Source: Piscicola geometra
Lineage: Eukaryota; Annelida; Clitellata; Hirudinida; Piscicolidae
Length of the DNA: 64,000 bases
Reading direction: 5' to 3'
NCBI GenBank assembly: GCA_943735955.1
Contig: OX030955.1
Location: 10,119,647 to 10,183,646, forward strand
Below the pieces are notes generated by a model that was given only the letters and a program-made list of their open reading frames with translations, had not been told where the DNA came from and ran no database searches. Each line of letters opens with the position of its first letter. Within the stretch, counting starts at the first letter, position 1. Shown here in pieces: positions 1 through 11,216 of this stretch. The position numbers and the translations under genes were made by a program.

Positions 1-125
1 ATGAATAAATGAACGAATTAATTAATAAATGGATAAATGAATAAATGAACGAATTAATTAATAAGTGAATGGATAAATGAATAAATGGAAGAATAAATAA
101 ATGAATAGATGAATGAATTAAAGAA
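1..125. repeat. AT-rich short tandem repeat (ATGAATAA-like)
   Basis: The window opens in an imperfect array of short words such as aatgaataaatg and gaattaattaataa. It has no coding content and may continue to the left of the window. Confidence 0.75.
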
Positions 126-1970
126 TGTAAGAATATATTTTTTAAAATATTAAAACACAGCTTGTACTTAGCCTACAAAACACTCACAATGACGGAATGG
201 CGTGTACAGTCGATAGATCAACCGCGCGTTTATGAAACTTTAAAAAAGTAAAGAGATAATGTCCCGAATGGAGGCTAGACGCGTTAATGGCAGATGATCA
301 TGCCATATGAGTGATGGCCTTATTGGCAGTGAGGGCATTATCGAGAATTTTTGGAAGTTTTGTATGATTTCAGCAGGATGTTTTGTGTTTGTATGTATTT
401 ATAAATATTTATATATTTATTTATATATATGTATTATTTATTTATATGTATTTATGTGTTGGTATGTCTGTGATTGCTATGTGTTTGTGTGGTGATAGTT
501 GAACGCTGAATTTCGTTATGGTTATTTAGGATTGGAGCTTATTTTATAAAGTTACTAAAATGAATATTTAAATGAGAAGTGTTGATAAAACGACAGTTTT
601 TGAAAACCGTGTTAAATCAATAACCAGAAAAGTTTCGGTGCACGAAAAATCATTAGAATTTAAAATTATTGTAAATCAATTTTTGTATGCCATTGCACTG
701 AAGAATGATAAGTGAAAATATTCAGCGGGATGTGAAGGGCATTTATATTGGCTTTGAGATACTTCCGATTTTAAAATAAAAATTTTAATTCTTTCATTCA
801 CTTATTCACTTATTTATCCATTATTCCATTCGATTAATCATTCTTTCATCTAATCCCTCAATTCCTTCACTGCATCCATAATGCTTTCTCCTTCTTAAAT
901 GGGGTTTATTGTCGTAAATCTCCATGTATTAGCCGCGCTTTTACCTCTAGATTTAGGCTCGCCAATCACGCAAAGGTGAGGATTTCACCCATATTTTCGA
1001 TATATCTTGTTATTTGTTTTCAACTATTATTTTGCTATTAAAGCAACTGGCATGTGCGGGCGGAGGCTTAGAAATGCCTGTCATTTGGAGTTATGAATTT
1101 GGAAAAGTTGTTCCTGCAGTGAAAAACAAAAAAATTTATAAAAGTGTAACGTGCAGCATTTGCGCACGCACACAAGCTAGTGGTAACAGTTGTCTCTCTC
1201 CCAGTATATCATGGAATCATTCTACTGAGTGAATCTCTCTTTCTCTAAATCTCGCACCAACCAAAATAGCAAACTAAGAATCAGTATTTTCCTTGGAATT
1301 GAGCGAGTATGATCATTTACTTCTTCAAGTGATGGAATTATTTTTCTTGGAAAATTACTTTTACAATGTAGATGTTTTCTAGCTATGTGTAACAAACACT
1401 AAGTTACTTTTCTAGGCATTCTAAAAAACTCCACTAATTACACTATTGTTAGTTTTTTATATATTTAAAAACCGATTGCAACGACTTCCTTCCCATTTCA
1501 ATCGAAAGCATGGTGTTGACACTGCCTTAGTAGCCCCCTAATCGATACAACCATCATCACACAGGCCCACGCTGTTTGTCCCAAAAGTCCTGATTGCCTC
1601 TAATAATGGGAATGTCAAATTTTAACGCACACGAAATATTTAATAACAATTGTTTAAACGAATAGATAAAACCTATGAACAAAAAAATCGAATAATAACT
1701 TTCTACATGCTCTTTTTATCAACTTGAAGTAATATCGTTTTAATGTGAATTTCTGAAAAAACTGCGATTTTATAAATGGTTGTTTTTTTTAGCTTAATGA
1801 AATGTTGGTTCAGATGCGAGCTTCCAACCACAACAATTCCATTCAACCTATTCTTATTTCCAATAAGCCTCTGCCGGCTTATATTATAAGAAGCCATAAT
1901 CAGTGATTCTAACCACATTGCTGTCATCACTGACAACCAATATATCTTCCACAATCAGAATACAACAACC
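126..1970. other. Non-coding AT-rich stretch
   Basis: I find no exon, RNA gene or transposon protein here on either strand. The short open frames have no recognisable sequence and no splice or codon-use support. If the ankyrin gene whose exon lies at 2097-2198 runs leftward, this would be intron, but its second ankyrin-repeat exon is not visible. Confidence 0.5.
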
Positions 1971-1972
1971 AA

Positions 1973-2085
1973 CCATTCATCTTAAATCCACCCATCCATC
2001 CAACAACCGCCCATCCACCAAAAACCACCCTCCCATCCACCAAAAACCATCCCTCCATCCACCAAAAACAACCCCTCCATCCAGC
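1973..2085. repeat. Minisatellite, ccatccaccaaaaacc type
   Basis: About five imperfect copies of a 19-20 bp C/A-rich unit containing ccatccaccaaaaaccacc. It lies in the intron directly after the donor of the minus-strand ankyrin exon. Confidence 0.7.
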
Positions 2086-2096
2086 CATGCACGCAC

Positions 2097-2198
2097 ATTG
2101 TTGCACGCGTTGACATCGACCCGTCCAGTGTTGAGGAACTCCAGCACCGCCAGCACATCCCCTCCTCGCACCGCCTTCAAGAAGCTTGTGTTGTCCGC
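2097..2198 (-). CDS. Ankyrin, exon for the first ANK repeat (partial gene)
   Basis: A 102-nt exon (34 codons, phase 0 at both ends) on the minus strand, bounded by an acceptor CACACAG at 2199 and a donor GTGCGTGC at 2096. It reads A-D-N-T-S-F-L-K-A-V-R-G-G-D and ends V-D-V-N-A-C-N-N. This matches the start of the membrane-binding domain of canonical ankyrins, where a segment of the form S(F/Y)LRAAR.GNL..VL..L..G.DIN.CNQ forms one exon ending exactly after CNQ. Ankyrins link membrane proteins to spectrin. Only this exon can be seen: the next repeat exon (N-G-L-N-A-L-H-L type) should lie at lower coordinates but is not in 1-2096, so the intron is long or the gene is broken. The exon sits between two minisatellites. 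Family assignment is firm; an intact gene is an inference. Confidence 0.75.
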
Positions 2199-2205
2199 CT
2201 GTGTG

Positions 2206-2420
2206 GTTTTGGTGGTTGTTGTTGTGTGGATGGAATGGTTATTGTGGTTGTTTTTGTGGTTGTTGTGGTAATGGTGTTGGGTGGTGATAATTGTTGTGGT
2301 TGGGGGAGGGGGATTGTTATGGTTGTGGTGATGGTTGTTGTGCTGATGATTGGTTGTTGTGGTGATTATGGTTGGTGTGTTGGTGTTGTGGTTTTGATGA
2401 AAGTGTTGATGGTGATGCTA
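2206..2420. repeat. TG/TGG-rich low-complexity tract
   Basis: Irregular tgttgtggttgt words on the plus strand. They form the pyrimidine/AC-rich tract upstream of the minus-strand ankyrin exon acceptor. Open frames here are by-products of the composition. Confidence 0.7.
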
Positions 2421-2456
2421 GTAGTACTGATTATAATTCATATTCAGTACTATTTA

Positions 2457-2540
2457 TCAGTATAACTTATATATACTATTTATCAGTATAACTTATATAT
2501 ACTATTTATCAGTATAACTTATATATACTATTTATCGGTA
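2457..2540. repeat. 26-bp tandem repeat, about three copies
   Basis: Three near-identical copies of a 26-bp unit beginning ctatttatcagtataac, with the last copy partly diverged. Non-coding. Confidence 0.8.
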
Positions 2541-5500
2541 TAAATTATCATAAGTTATGAGTCAATAATGAAAGAAAGAAGAGATTATGAAAGGACGAAG
2601 GCATAAATAGCGATGATGAATTGAAATTGTTAAAAGAAAAAATTTTAAATGTTGAAAATAATTCATTGGTTTTTAATTCTTGCGGACTTTGAACCAAGAT
2701 AAAAATTGCATTAGTGCGAGATTTAGAAATGAATTTTAAAAACCCCAGAAAGGATGTTTTATGATGCTGACCATTTTGAGGGCAGATAAAGATGCTATAG
2801 AGCATATTTATATATAGAGAAATCCATGTGTTTATGGAGGCGTGTAGATTATAACATTTAAAGAACAAGCGGTTGAAGTTAATGAAAATTCCAAAATATA
2901 GGGACATACATAAAATAATTATTGTTTCTAATGTTCACAAATATATATATTATTTCAACCTATTCTTATTGCCAATAATTTATTGGTCTTTATAATTTCT
3001 CACAGGCATTTGAGTTTTTAAATAGAGGGCTGTGTCCGAAATAAATGCGTGAAAAACAATTATTTTTTATAAAAATGATGGTGTTCTCAAATTCTGGTAT
3101 TTAAAGGTATGCGTAAATAAAATTTTAGCTTATGAATGAAAAAAATTAGCAAAAGAGTTAAATGTAGATATTATTATTTTTTGCCATTTTTATATAAATC
3201 AATGCATTTTTCAAAAAAAAATAAAGATTCGTAGAAATTAGAAAAAGAGTGTGTGGGCTAGAAGCAAGGCATGTGTTATTAGCATGGAAAAAATCTATGA
3301 TATTTTTATGGAATATTCATTAGCTTGCAGTTCTATAGATTTTTATCTTCATTGTGAAGTGCCTTTCGAAATCTACAATAACTTTATGACATACTCATCT
3401 ATTTCAGGGGTAAATTTTTAATGCCATTTGGTTCATAAAAAAATAATTTTCTAAAACTTTAAATAATGTTGAAGATATTGCTAAGTGGCTGGCTGTAGGG
3501 AAACAGTCTCCTGGGAGACTATGGTGTGAGAGCTTAAAATTGAATCATGATGGAAATTCACATGGTGTATTGGTAACTTGGCGCTTTATATAATACCATA
3601 TACACATATAATTAATATTCTATGAAAATTTCTATTTTAACATTTAATTATTCTTTGAACTGAGGAATTTAACATTTTAACTGTATATTGATTGATTTGT
3701 ATCCTAAATTATGGCTTTTGTTTATATTATTTATTGCTTTCTATTTATTCCATTTTTATTTAAGTCCTTGAAATGTAGTATAGGGATGAATGAATGAATT
3801 AATTAAAATTAACTAACCTTACCAAATAATAAAATCATATGCACACTGTGAATTGAGCATGTTTTATAAATAAATACTTTAATGATAAAAGTCGGTCTAA
3901 ATAGTATTTTAATTTTTTCAGAATGCTTAAAATTTAATTCATATTATTTGAAACTCTTTAATCTATTTACTTTAATCATAAAGAAACTTTAAGTGCAAAA
4001 ATTCAATCTTGATTATTAGGCAATGATTAAGTAAATTATTTAAAGTTTAATTTTTTATATTTTTTATGGTGTTCATTTTAAATCATCAAAAAATGAATGC
4101 AAAATTCAAATACATAAAAAATAATTGAAAGATAAATTTCACTATTATAATATTACAAGGTTACATAATTTATATAAAAACCAAGACTTATTCAAATAAT
4201 GTTGACATTGTTTTAATTGTTTTGCAAATAATCAATTAAAATTTCCTATTTAAAGACTAACCTTAGCAGTTCTTGGAGTTTCTGAAGAAAAGCCATTCTG
4301 ACGAATGATTTGGTCGTTTTGATTCAGAGATTGTAACGCCATTAGGACTAATAATTCCGATTAGATGGCATACAATCTGAGTATTAAAAACAAATTTGCG
4401 AAATTTTATTTAAATGCAAGAACCGAAAAAATGTCGGATTTAAAAACTGAATATATATAACAGGTGAAAATGTAAAGCATTCCGCCATCAGTATGGTTTT
4501 ATGTCTAAAAGACGCAACAGAAAAATTTTGGTTTTTAAAATTTTTGACTTATATAATAAATACAATATATATTTTCACTAAGATATTTGCCAATATTTTT
4601 ATTTCGTAATTTCAAAGATTAATGCTTTTGGAAAAATAGCAATTTGTTCAATAAAATTTCCCAAAAGCCTCAGTTTTACTTTTTTTAACATTTTTTTTCT
4701 CAAATACTTTAAAGTTAAGCGCTATAATAAAGATTTTCCCAGGTAAATAGTTGACTAGGTAGGTAGCAGCTGTTTATATTGTTATGAGATGCCATTATTA
4801 AAAGGTATATTGCGTTAATTCTTTTAAGTTGCAATAGATTGAAAAAATACTTTAGAAGGTTTGTTTTGACTTTTCTACCTCACAATTAACAAGGCTAAAT
4901 ATTGATTAATTTTTCAAATAAGTGTTGGATGCATCCGTGAGCTTTAACTACATAAATATCGACATCGTTTCATGATATTCAACTTCGATATTCGTGACTC
5001 AATCTTTGCGTTTTCTATTAAATATCTAAATGAATAGAATTGGCAGATACCATTAAAAAATGTATAATACAATAAATAATTAATCGATCTTTAAATTTTT
5101 ACCTATATTTCAGACTAATTATATTCTTTAACGGTATAGTTTCCGCTTCATATATCGAATTAAATCATAATATAACTTTACCATAAATTATTTTGCTTTG
5201 AAGCTTTTAAAAATAGTTCAGACAGAATAAAATCCATCAGCATGACACATAAATAATTTATTCAAGGCAAACACTTTCTAGCGATGATCTCTTTAAATTC
5301 CTTTGAGGTTAATTTGTAACGAATAATTATCTTAAATTACTCCAGCAGTATTCGATCTCTTTACCCTTCAGTCTTATCATGTTATCTAGCGAGTGAAGAA
5401 TGCATGTTTTTTCTAATCTCTCAAATACTTTTAAACAGCATAAAACATTAAATCTTGAAAGAATTTATTCAGAAACAAAGTTGGGAAAATTGCATAAAAT

Positions 5501-7301
5501 CGAATATAATTGATGAGTTTAAGAAATTAAGTCATTTACTTTTTAACGTTTTTAAACCAATTCTTCGTCCCAACGTCATCCCTGAGCTAGTCACTGTGCT
5601 AATAAACAATTAAATTAATATTTTTTAATGATCATCATTGAATTAGAGCATTGAAATCAAAAGTGTTCGTTGAATTCTTTTTATAATTGCTCATTCTGAA
5701 TAACAGAGGCGTATCTTTGTAGTGGTAACTACTGTAAAGACAGTGCTATAATGAGAGTGGTAAGTAGTTTTGCTTATCAATCAATCAATCACTAATAATT
5801 TGTATAGCGCCCTTTGCTTATGACGAACTTATTCTTCAAGCATTTATTTATTTATATTCGTTTGCGTTTATTTTCAAGCGGGTGAATGTCAATTATCATA
5901 ATTTAGTCGTGAAGATATAAATAACTCAAAATAATAAAAATAAGGTAAAGAAGAAATAAAAGATTCTAAAAAATGTTTTTATTGATAAAATATTATCCCC
6001 TCTGCTAAAAATGCGGGTTGAATAAAAAGAATAAAAATAACACCAAAGTCTTCGTCTTTTAGTATGAACAAACGTTATTATTATTTTTATTGTATAATTT
6101 TTATTAGGATAAACGTTTTTATTATTTGTATTATCGTTGATCAAACGAGATGTAAACAGGCGTCTGAAACACGTCTGGTGAATTCTACTTGGGATAAAAA
6201 CCGATTGTAACAAGATAAGAATCAATATTACTACTCATTTTGATTATGATGAATACTATAATAATTATATAATTATTATTATTATTATTGTTTACTTTTA
6301 GAACATATTAAGTGTAACTAAAGTCAGTAATTAATTGCTTTTAAATTCACAACCACACTTTCAATAAAATAAAAATTGATAGTTATCTTGTTAAGTGAAA
6401 ATGTATAATTTAAAAATATCGTTATGGTAAACAACAATATTCATAAAAAGTCATAATAAAAAGCTTTTTTGTTGTTAGTTTGTTAATTATTATTTTTTTA
6501 AACAATAAATAGCTTTTTCACAAAATAATTCAAGGACCTAAATGCTATAGTATGTAAACAAGTTAATGTATTTTGATCGTCAGTGTTGCGTAACAAGTGT
6601 TTGACTTGGTGAAATACACTGCTATGCATTTGTCACTCTGTAACTACAACAATACAGCCTGAAGAGCTCTCGAGTCATTTTGGCGAATTCGCCCTATGAA
6701 TAAACATTTTTTAGATGGCGATGTTTGTAAAAATATAATGAACAGTTTTATAAAGTTTTCTTTTATCTAAAGTTTGTTTTAAAATGTTAAATGACATGAA
6801 ATTAAAGTAGTTTTAAAAGTTTAGAACATGTTTTGACTGTGTGTAACAATTTTGATTTGTATTTATCGAAAGTGGTAAGGCAGAAGCTTGAAAAATCGAA
6901 AGAGTATGTGTGATCTATAAAACATAAATGTTGAGTTAACACCATTCAGAACACTGTTATTAGTAAGGAATAAACTAGTTTCTTGATATCGAACTAACCA
7001 ATGGCAAAACAAATAACTTTTTAAGAATTAATCAAAAACTAAATAGCTCATGATACATTTTGAAAACACTTTAACCTCGAAAACAAATCTTTACATTAGG
7101 TATTTTACCTACTTTTAATGAAAATCCATTTAATAATAAATAAAACACTCCCTCAGAACAAAGTAATTCCCGCTCCGAACTATTCCGTCCAGCCCGAGAA
7201 CACCCAATTATTCCATCCCATCGGAAACCTCCCACAAATTCCTCCCAATTCATCAACCGCTGCAGCATACCTTACTTAGCAAACTCATAAGACTTGAAAG
7301 C
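2541..7301. other. Gene-poor AT-rich intergenic region
   Basis: No convincing coding exon, tRNA or transposase is visible in this 4.7 kb. The only dispersed-repeat signature is at 5779-5830. The stretch at 7170-7301 becomes GC-richer just before the ATG of the next gene and probably holds its 5' UTR and promoter. Confidence 0.5.
5779..5830. repeat. Dispersed 'TATAGCGC' repeat fragment
   Basis: The string caatcaatcactaataa, followed by tttgtatagcgcccttt, recurs at 63637-63690 with few changes. A weaker relative (tttatatagcgcttttt) is at 35117. Such ends are typical of SINE- or MITE-like interspersed repeats in marine and freshwater invertebrates. The complete element boundaries are not visible. 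Confidence 0.5.
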
Positions 7302-10300
7302 ATGTCTCGAAAAACGCCCTCAAGCACGTACCACGACCCGTTGAACCTCGTCAGAGTGCCAAAGAACCCCCTGGAGACCGAGGCCTTAACGGTGATCCAG
7401 ACGATGCAGGCGCAGAGGGCTGCCCTGCAGTCTGCTGGAAGCTTCGGAAATGAATTCGATGAAGCGGAGGTGAGTGGGTGGATGGTTTAGGGCATAGGGA
7501 GTGGGTGAGAGATGTGTGTGTGTGTGTTAAGTTGGAAGGTAAATGAGTGGGAAATGTTTGTGGGAAGTGGAAGGTAGGTGAGATGAAGAAGAATGCAAGC
7601 ATATTTTTATGAAACATTTTATTGTTTTTTTATACTTAAAAAACATTTATTTCACAAATTGTAGATTAATCTGGATAAATGGAAGCAAAGACGAAAGACT
7701 TCGGTTTCGAAGAGCAGTCAGGAGTCTTTTGGAGAGTCACCTCCCCGCAGGCCAGAACTCATTAAATAAACCAACTTGTTGTTTCGACAATCTGCTCTCT
7801 GTTTAAACATTTTATTTTAAAATTAAATTCTGATAAATTAATTCAAACTTTTATGTGCATTTAATAGCATTACATTTACCGTTTTAAAATATAAAAAAAC
7901 TAAATGGCTAATAAATTAAAATACGACCAAACAGCTCGACAATGCAGAGCAGCGCCAGATTCATGACGATAAATCAGGCACCTGTCGTTGAAAAGTCGAG
8001 TAGGGGGTCTGAGCGAAACGCCACACAATTCTCGGCCAAGTTGAATTTTGAGTCTCAAGCCTCTTCAGAAAAAGAATCTTTTGCAATTAACCCAGACAAT
8101 GGCTTGCTGAGGAGAGGAAATGGCTTATCGAACGTCACGAAGAGGGAAGAAGGCAACTTGGAAGGAATCATTTTGAGGACGAGAAGCAATTCGAATCAAG
8201 CTTCTGAAGCAAGCGTTGAACAACGACAACAACAGGACCCAATCAAGTCGTACGTTCGGAAGAGCGAGAACCGCTTCAAAGACGCCAAAGCCTTCTTCGA
8301 ACTGAACGCCAAGCAAGAGACTGATTTACTGGCGCCAAAGCCATATAAGAGCGCCAACAGGAGTCACCAGAGAATGAGCTGGGCTCCGGGAATGATGGAG
8401 AAGACGTTCAGTACCCAGCCGCCTGCTAAACTGCCCATTGCCAACGACAAAGAGTTCACAATTGAAGAGATTGATCTGAGCAAGCCCACCGTGAGAATGA
8501 GCACGAGTGACAACGTCTTCAAGCCGAACTTCACTCCGAGGTTCGTGCCGAACGTGGAGAGCCAAGATGAGGCGATTATCAGGAAGAAGAGTGGAAACGC
8601 CAATGAGCGCAAAAGCCGAATGGAAGTGATCAGCATGAACTTGGAGGATAAAGAGGCTCCTGTCATATCGCTGGATGACTTTAAAAGCTTCATCACCTCT
8701 CCCGAAGTGGTGGAGGAAAAGTTTGACTTAAATAAAAAGATCGCATCTAATGTGAGCAGTTTGAAAATAGAAGATGTATCGAAAAAAGACCAATCTTCAA
8801 AGAATACATTTTTGGTTGAAGATAAAGCTTTTAAAAATAAAATGTTCAATGAAGATTTAGATTTGGGCAAAGTTTCATCGAGTAAAAAAATAACAAAAGA
8901 GGATTTCGAAAGTGCCAAACAGAACAATGAAAAATTTAAAGATGAAAATGTTTATAATGAAAATGAGTTCCTCAAAGAAGGACTTTTCAAAATCACGGAT
9001 TATAAAAAAGATAGCTCAAAAGCAGAAATTCCAAAAGTTACGAAGCTTTCCCAAATGGATTTCCCATTGTCCTTAGAGGAAATAGAGAAAAAATATAAAA
9101 AGTCTCACGTTAGTAAGGAACCGCAATCGTGCTACAACAACACGACTCACACTTCCGTTCTGAATAAAAAAGTTTCGGACATTTTGGACAAGAAAATGGA
9201 AGATAGAAAGGCATTTTTCGAGAGTGATATCAAAAATGAGAAGAGACACGATGTGAGCGTCAAGACGACAATGAAGAATAAGGATATAGTATCTTCAAGT
9301 GCTCTTGACGAGGCCCTCTCGATAAAAGAAGAGTATAAGAATGAAGCGAGTGAAAATCCATTTACATTGTTTGAAGAAACTTACAAAAGCCAGTTAGACG
9401 AATTGAATGAAAGAAAAGCTCGTAGAAGTATGACTACACCTTCTGATATATTCATAGAAGAAAAATTGGATACCACAAAGTTGAAAAAAGTTGATAAAAT
9501 TGAAGAGCCTTTCGTGTCAACGTTTCAAACTGGGATTACTTTGAAGAAAAGTGTGAATGCTGACACTTTTGTTGACGGAAACGTTTTGATAAAGTCAGAC
9601 GATAGTTTTAGAGAAAAAGTGAAGCAACAAAGCACTTCAAAAGAACAAACTAAGAGCAGTGATTCAGACGCCAACTTGATTTCGTTCAGCAATGACAAAA
9701 AGGAAGGAACTATTTCAGAAAAATCTGATTACAAGGCCGATTTTCTTTCAAAAACACGAGACACAATTATACAGAAAGAATCCAAAATCGAACCAAAAGA
9801 TCCACCAAATGTTTCAATCTCCAGTAAAGAAGTGCCAAAGAGTGAAGATCCCTTGCTCAAAACTGCTCAGAAAGCAGTTCCCATAGTGGCTCCAAAGCCC
9901 ATGTCGAAGACCAGCAAAATGGTTGAGAAACTCACTTTGTCCGGCTTCACGCCAGTACTCCCAGGTTTTTAAAGTTACCATAATGTACATAATGACAATC
10001 AAATTAAATTTAATTTTTTTTTTAAACGCAATTGTTTTGATTTACAAAAGAACAATCTCCCGCTCAAACAGGCGCCCTGCCAAGAAGGAGCAAGTCGATG
10101 AAGGTGATCGGAAGTGCCATGACAGAAGCGACAAGAAGGGTGGTCGAAGAGGATGAAGGCGGCGTCGACATGGATAAGGTTTCGAGTTCAAGACCCCTTT
10201 TGGACACTTCAGCCCAGAAGAATAAGTCTGCCATCGCTAGAAACGCCAACCGAAGACCCCCTACCATGTACCAAACAAAGGTTTCATCCGATCTTTAAGC

Positions 10301-10771
10301 TTACTATTTTAAAAGTTTGAAACATATCTTTTAAATAGAAAAATAACTTTCTCCTAACGTTCAATTTTTTGTTCAAGATGCATTCTTTCGACTGCAGCAA
10401 TGGATTTGACTCAAAGGTAAAATCTCTAACAACTCTTAGTAGTGGTAATGACGAGCATTATTAAAATGATTCTAGACCAGTATAACAACACTACTAAACG
10501 CCTCAATACATTTCAGAGCACTGGATACAAGACACCACAGAGTGCCAGCGAAGACGAGCTAGGCAGGAGTCCACCCAACCTGCCCACTAGACCACCGCCC
10601 AAATCATCGCTCGAGAATCTTGACAACCTCCTTTATTCCACTTCTCCACCACGCTCTACGGCCGTTTCATTCGACAAACCAGTTGACTACATTGACGCCG
10701 TTCCGAAAGGCAACGCGGATAGACGCAGGCGAGAAGAGATTTGTGAAGAAGAGGAAGAAAGTGTCGTTTGA
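7302..10771 (+). CDS. Long charged, probably disordered protein; unrecognised (multi-exon)
   Basis: Exons read by eye: 7302-7469 (56 codons, donor GAG/gtgagt), 7665-about 7767, 7935-9964, 10072-10280, 10378-10416 and 10517-10771 (stop). The last four join in phase. The protein starts MSRKTPSSTYHDPLNLV. Exon 2 gives I-N-L-D-K-W-K-Q-R-R-K, loosely like the W-K-x-R-R segments of LMO7/LIMCH1/Smash proteins, which is a weak resemblance. Exon 3 (about 676 codons) is rich in Lys, Glu, Ser and Asp with no folded domain; short motifs F-K-D-A-K-A-F-F-E and M-E-D-R-K-A-F-F-E recur. The C-terminus is Pro/Arg-rich and ends in an acidic tail. No signal peptide or membrane segment. The exon 2 to 3 join is unresolved: exon 3 needs a phase-2 donor and exon 2 shows none of good quality. 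Exon 2 instead runs into a TAA at 7767-7769 lying within an AATAAA, so a 90-residue isoform is possible, and ATG 7942 could start the long form. A cytoskeletal adaptor role is only a guess. Confidence 0.7.
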
Positions 10772-10952
10772 GCTTTCGAGCGAGAAGAGACTCTGTGATA
10801 GAATTGCACCATAAATTGTTACCTAAACAGCTTGTAGTCGATTAATTTCGTTGGCGGATTACTTGCAACTTTCAGTTCGCTTACACTCACAAATGAACTT
10901 GTTAAATTATTTTTGGTCATGTTTACGGTGTTTTTTTAACGATTTTTAACAG

Positions 10953-10958
10953 AATAAA
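10953..10958 (+). terminator. Polyadenylation signal AATAAA of the preceding gene
   Basis: AATAAA about 180 nt after the stop codon at 10771, in an AT-rich 3' UTR before the convergent METTL9 gene. This position is normal for an animal gene. Confidence 0.45.
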
Positions 10959-11216
10959 TTATCTGATTGTTGATCTTGGAAATGCGTGGAAAGTATTTGT
11001 ATGGGTCAAAAATATTTAAAACTATGTTTCAATTATAAATATATATAAAACAACTATTTCAAACTTCACAGACACATCTAAACCATAAATTTGCACTTTG
11101 TTGTATTACAGAACAATTATAAATAACGGCCATGATGATGATGACGACGTAGAATTTATAATACTATGGCGTCTTCAATGGACTATTCATAGACCATGAC
11201 AGCTTCAATGGGCGCG

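Noticed and set aside
7351..8927. Minus-strand ORFs overlapping the long charged protein
   Set aside because: They are antisense shadows. The plus-strand frame has 676 open codons with consistent splice sites downstream.
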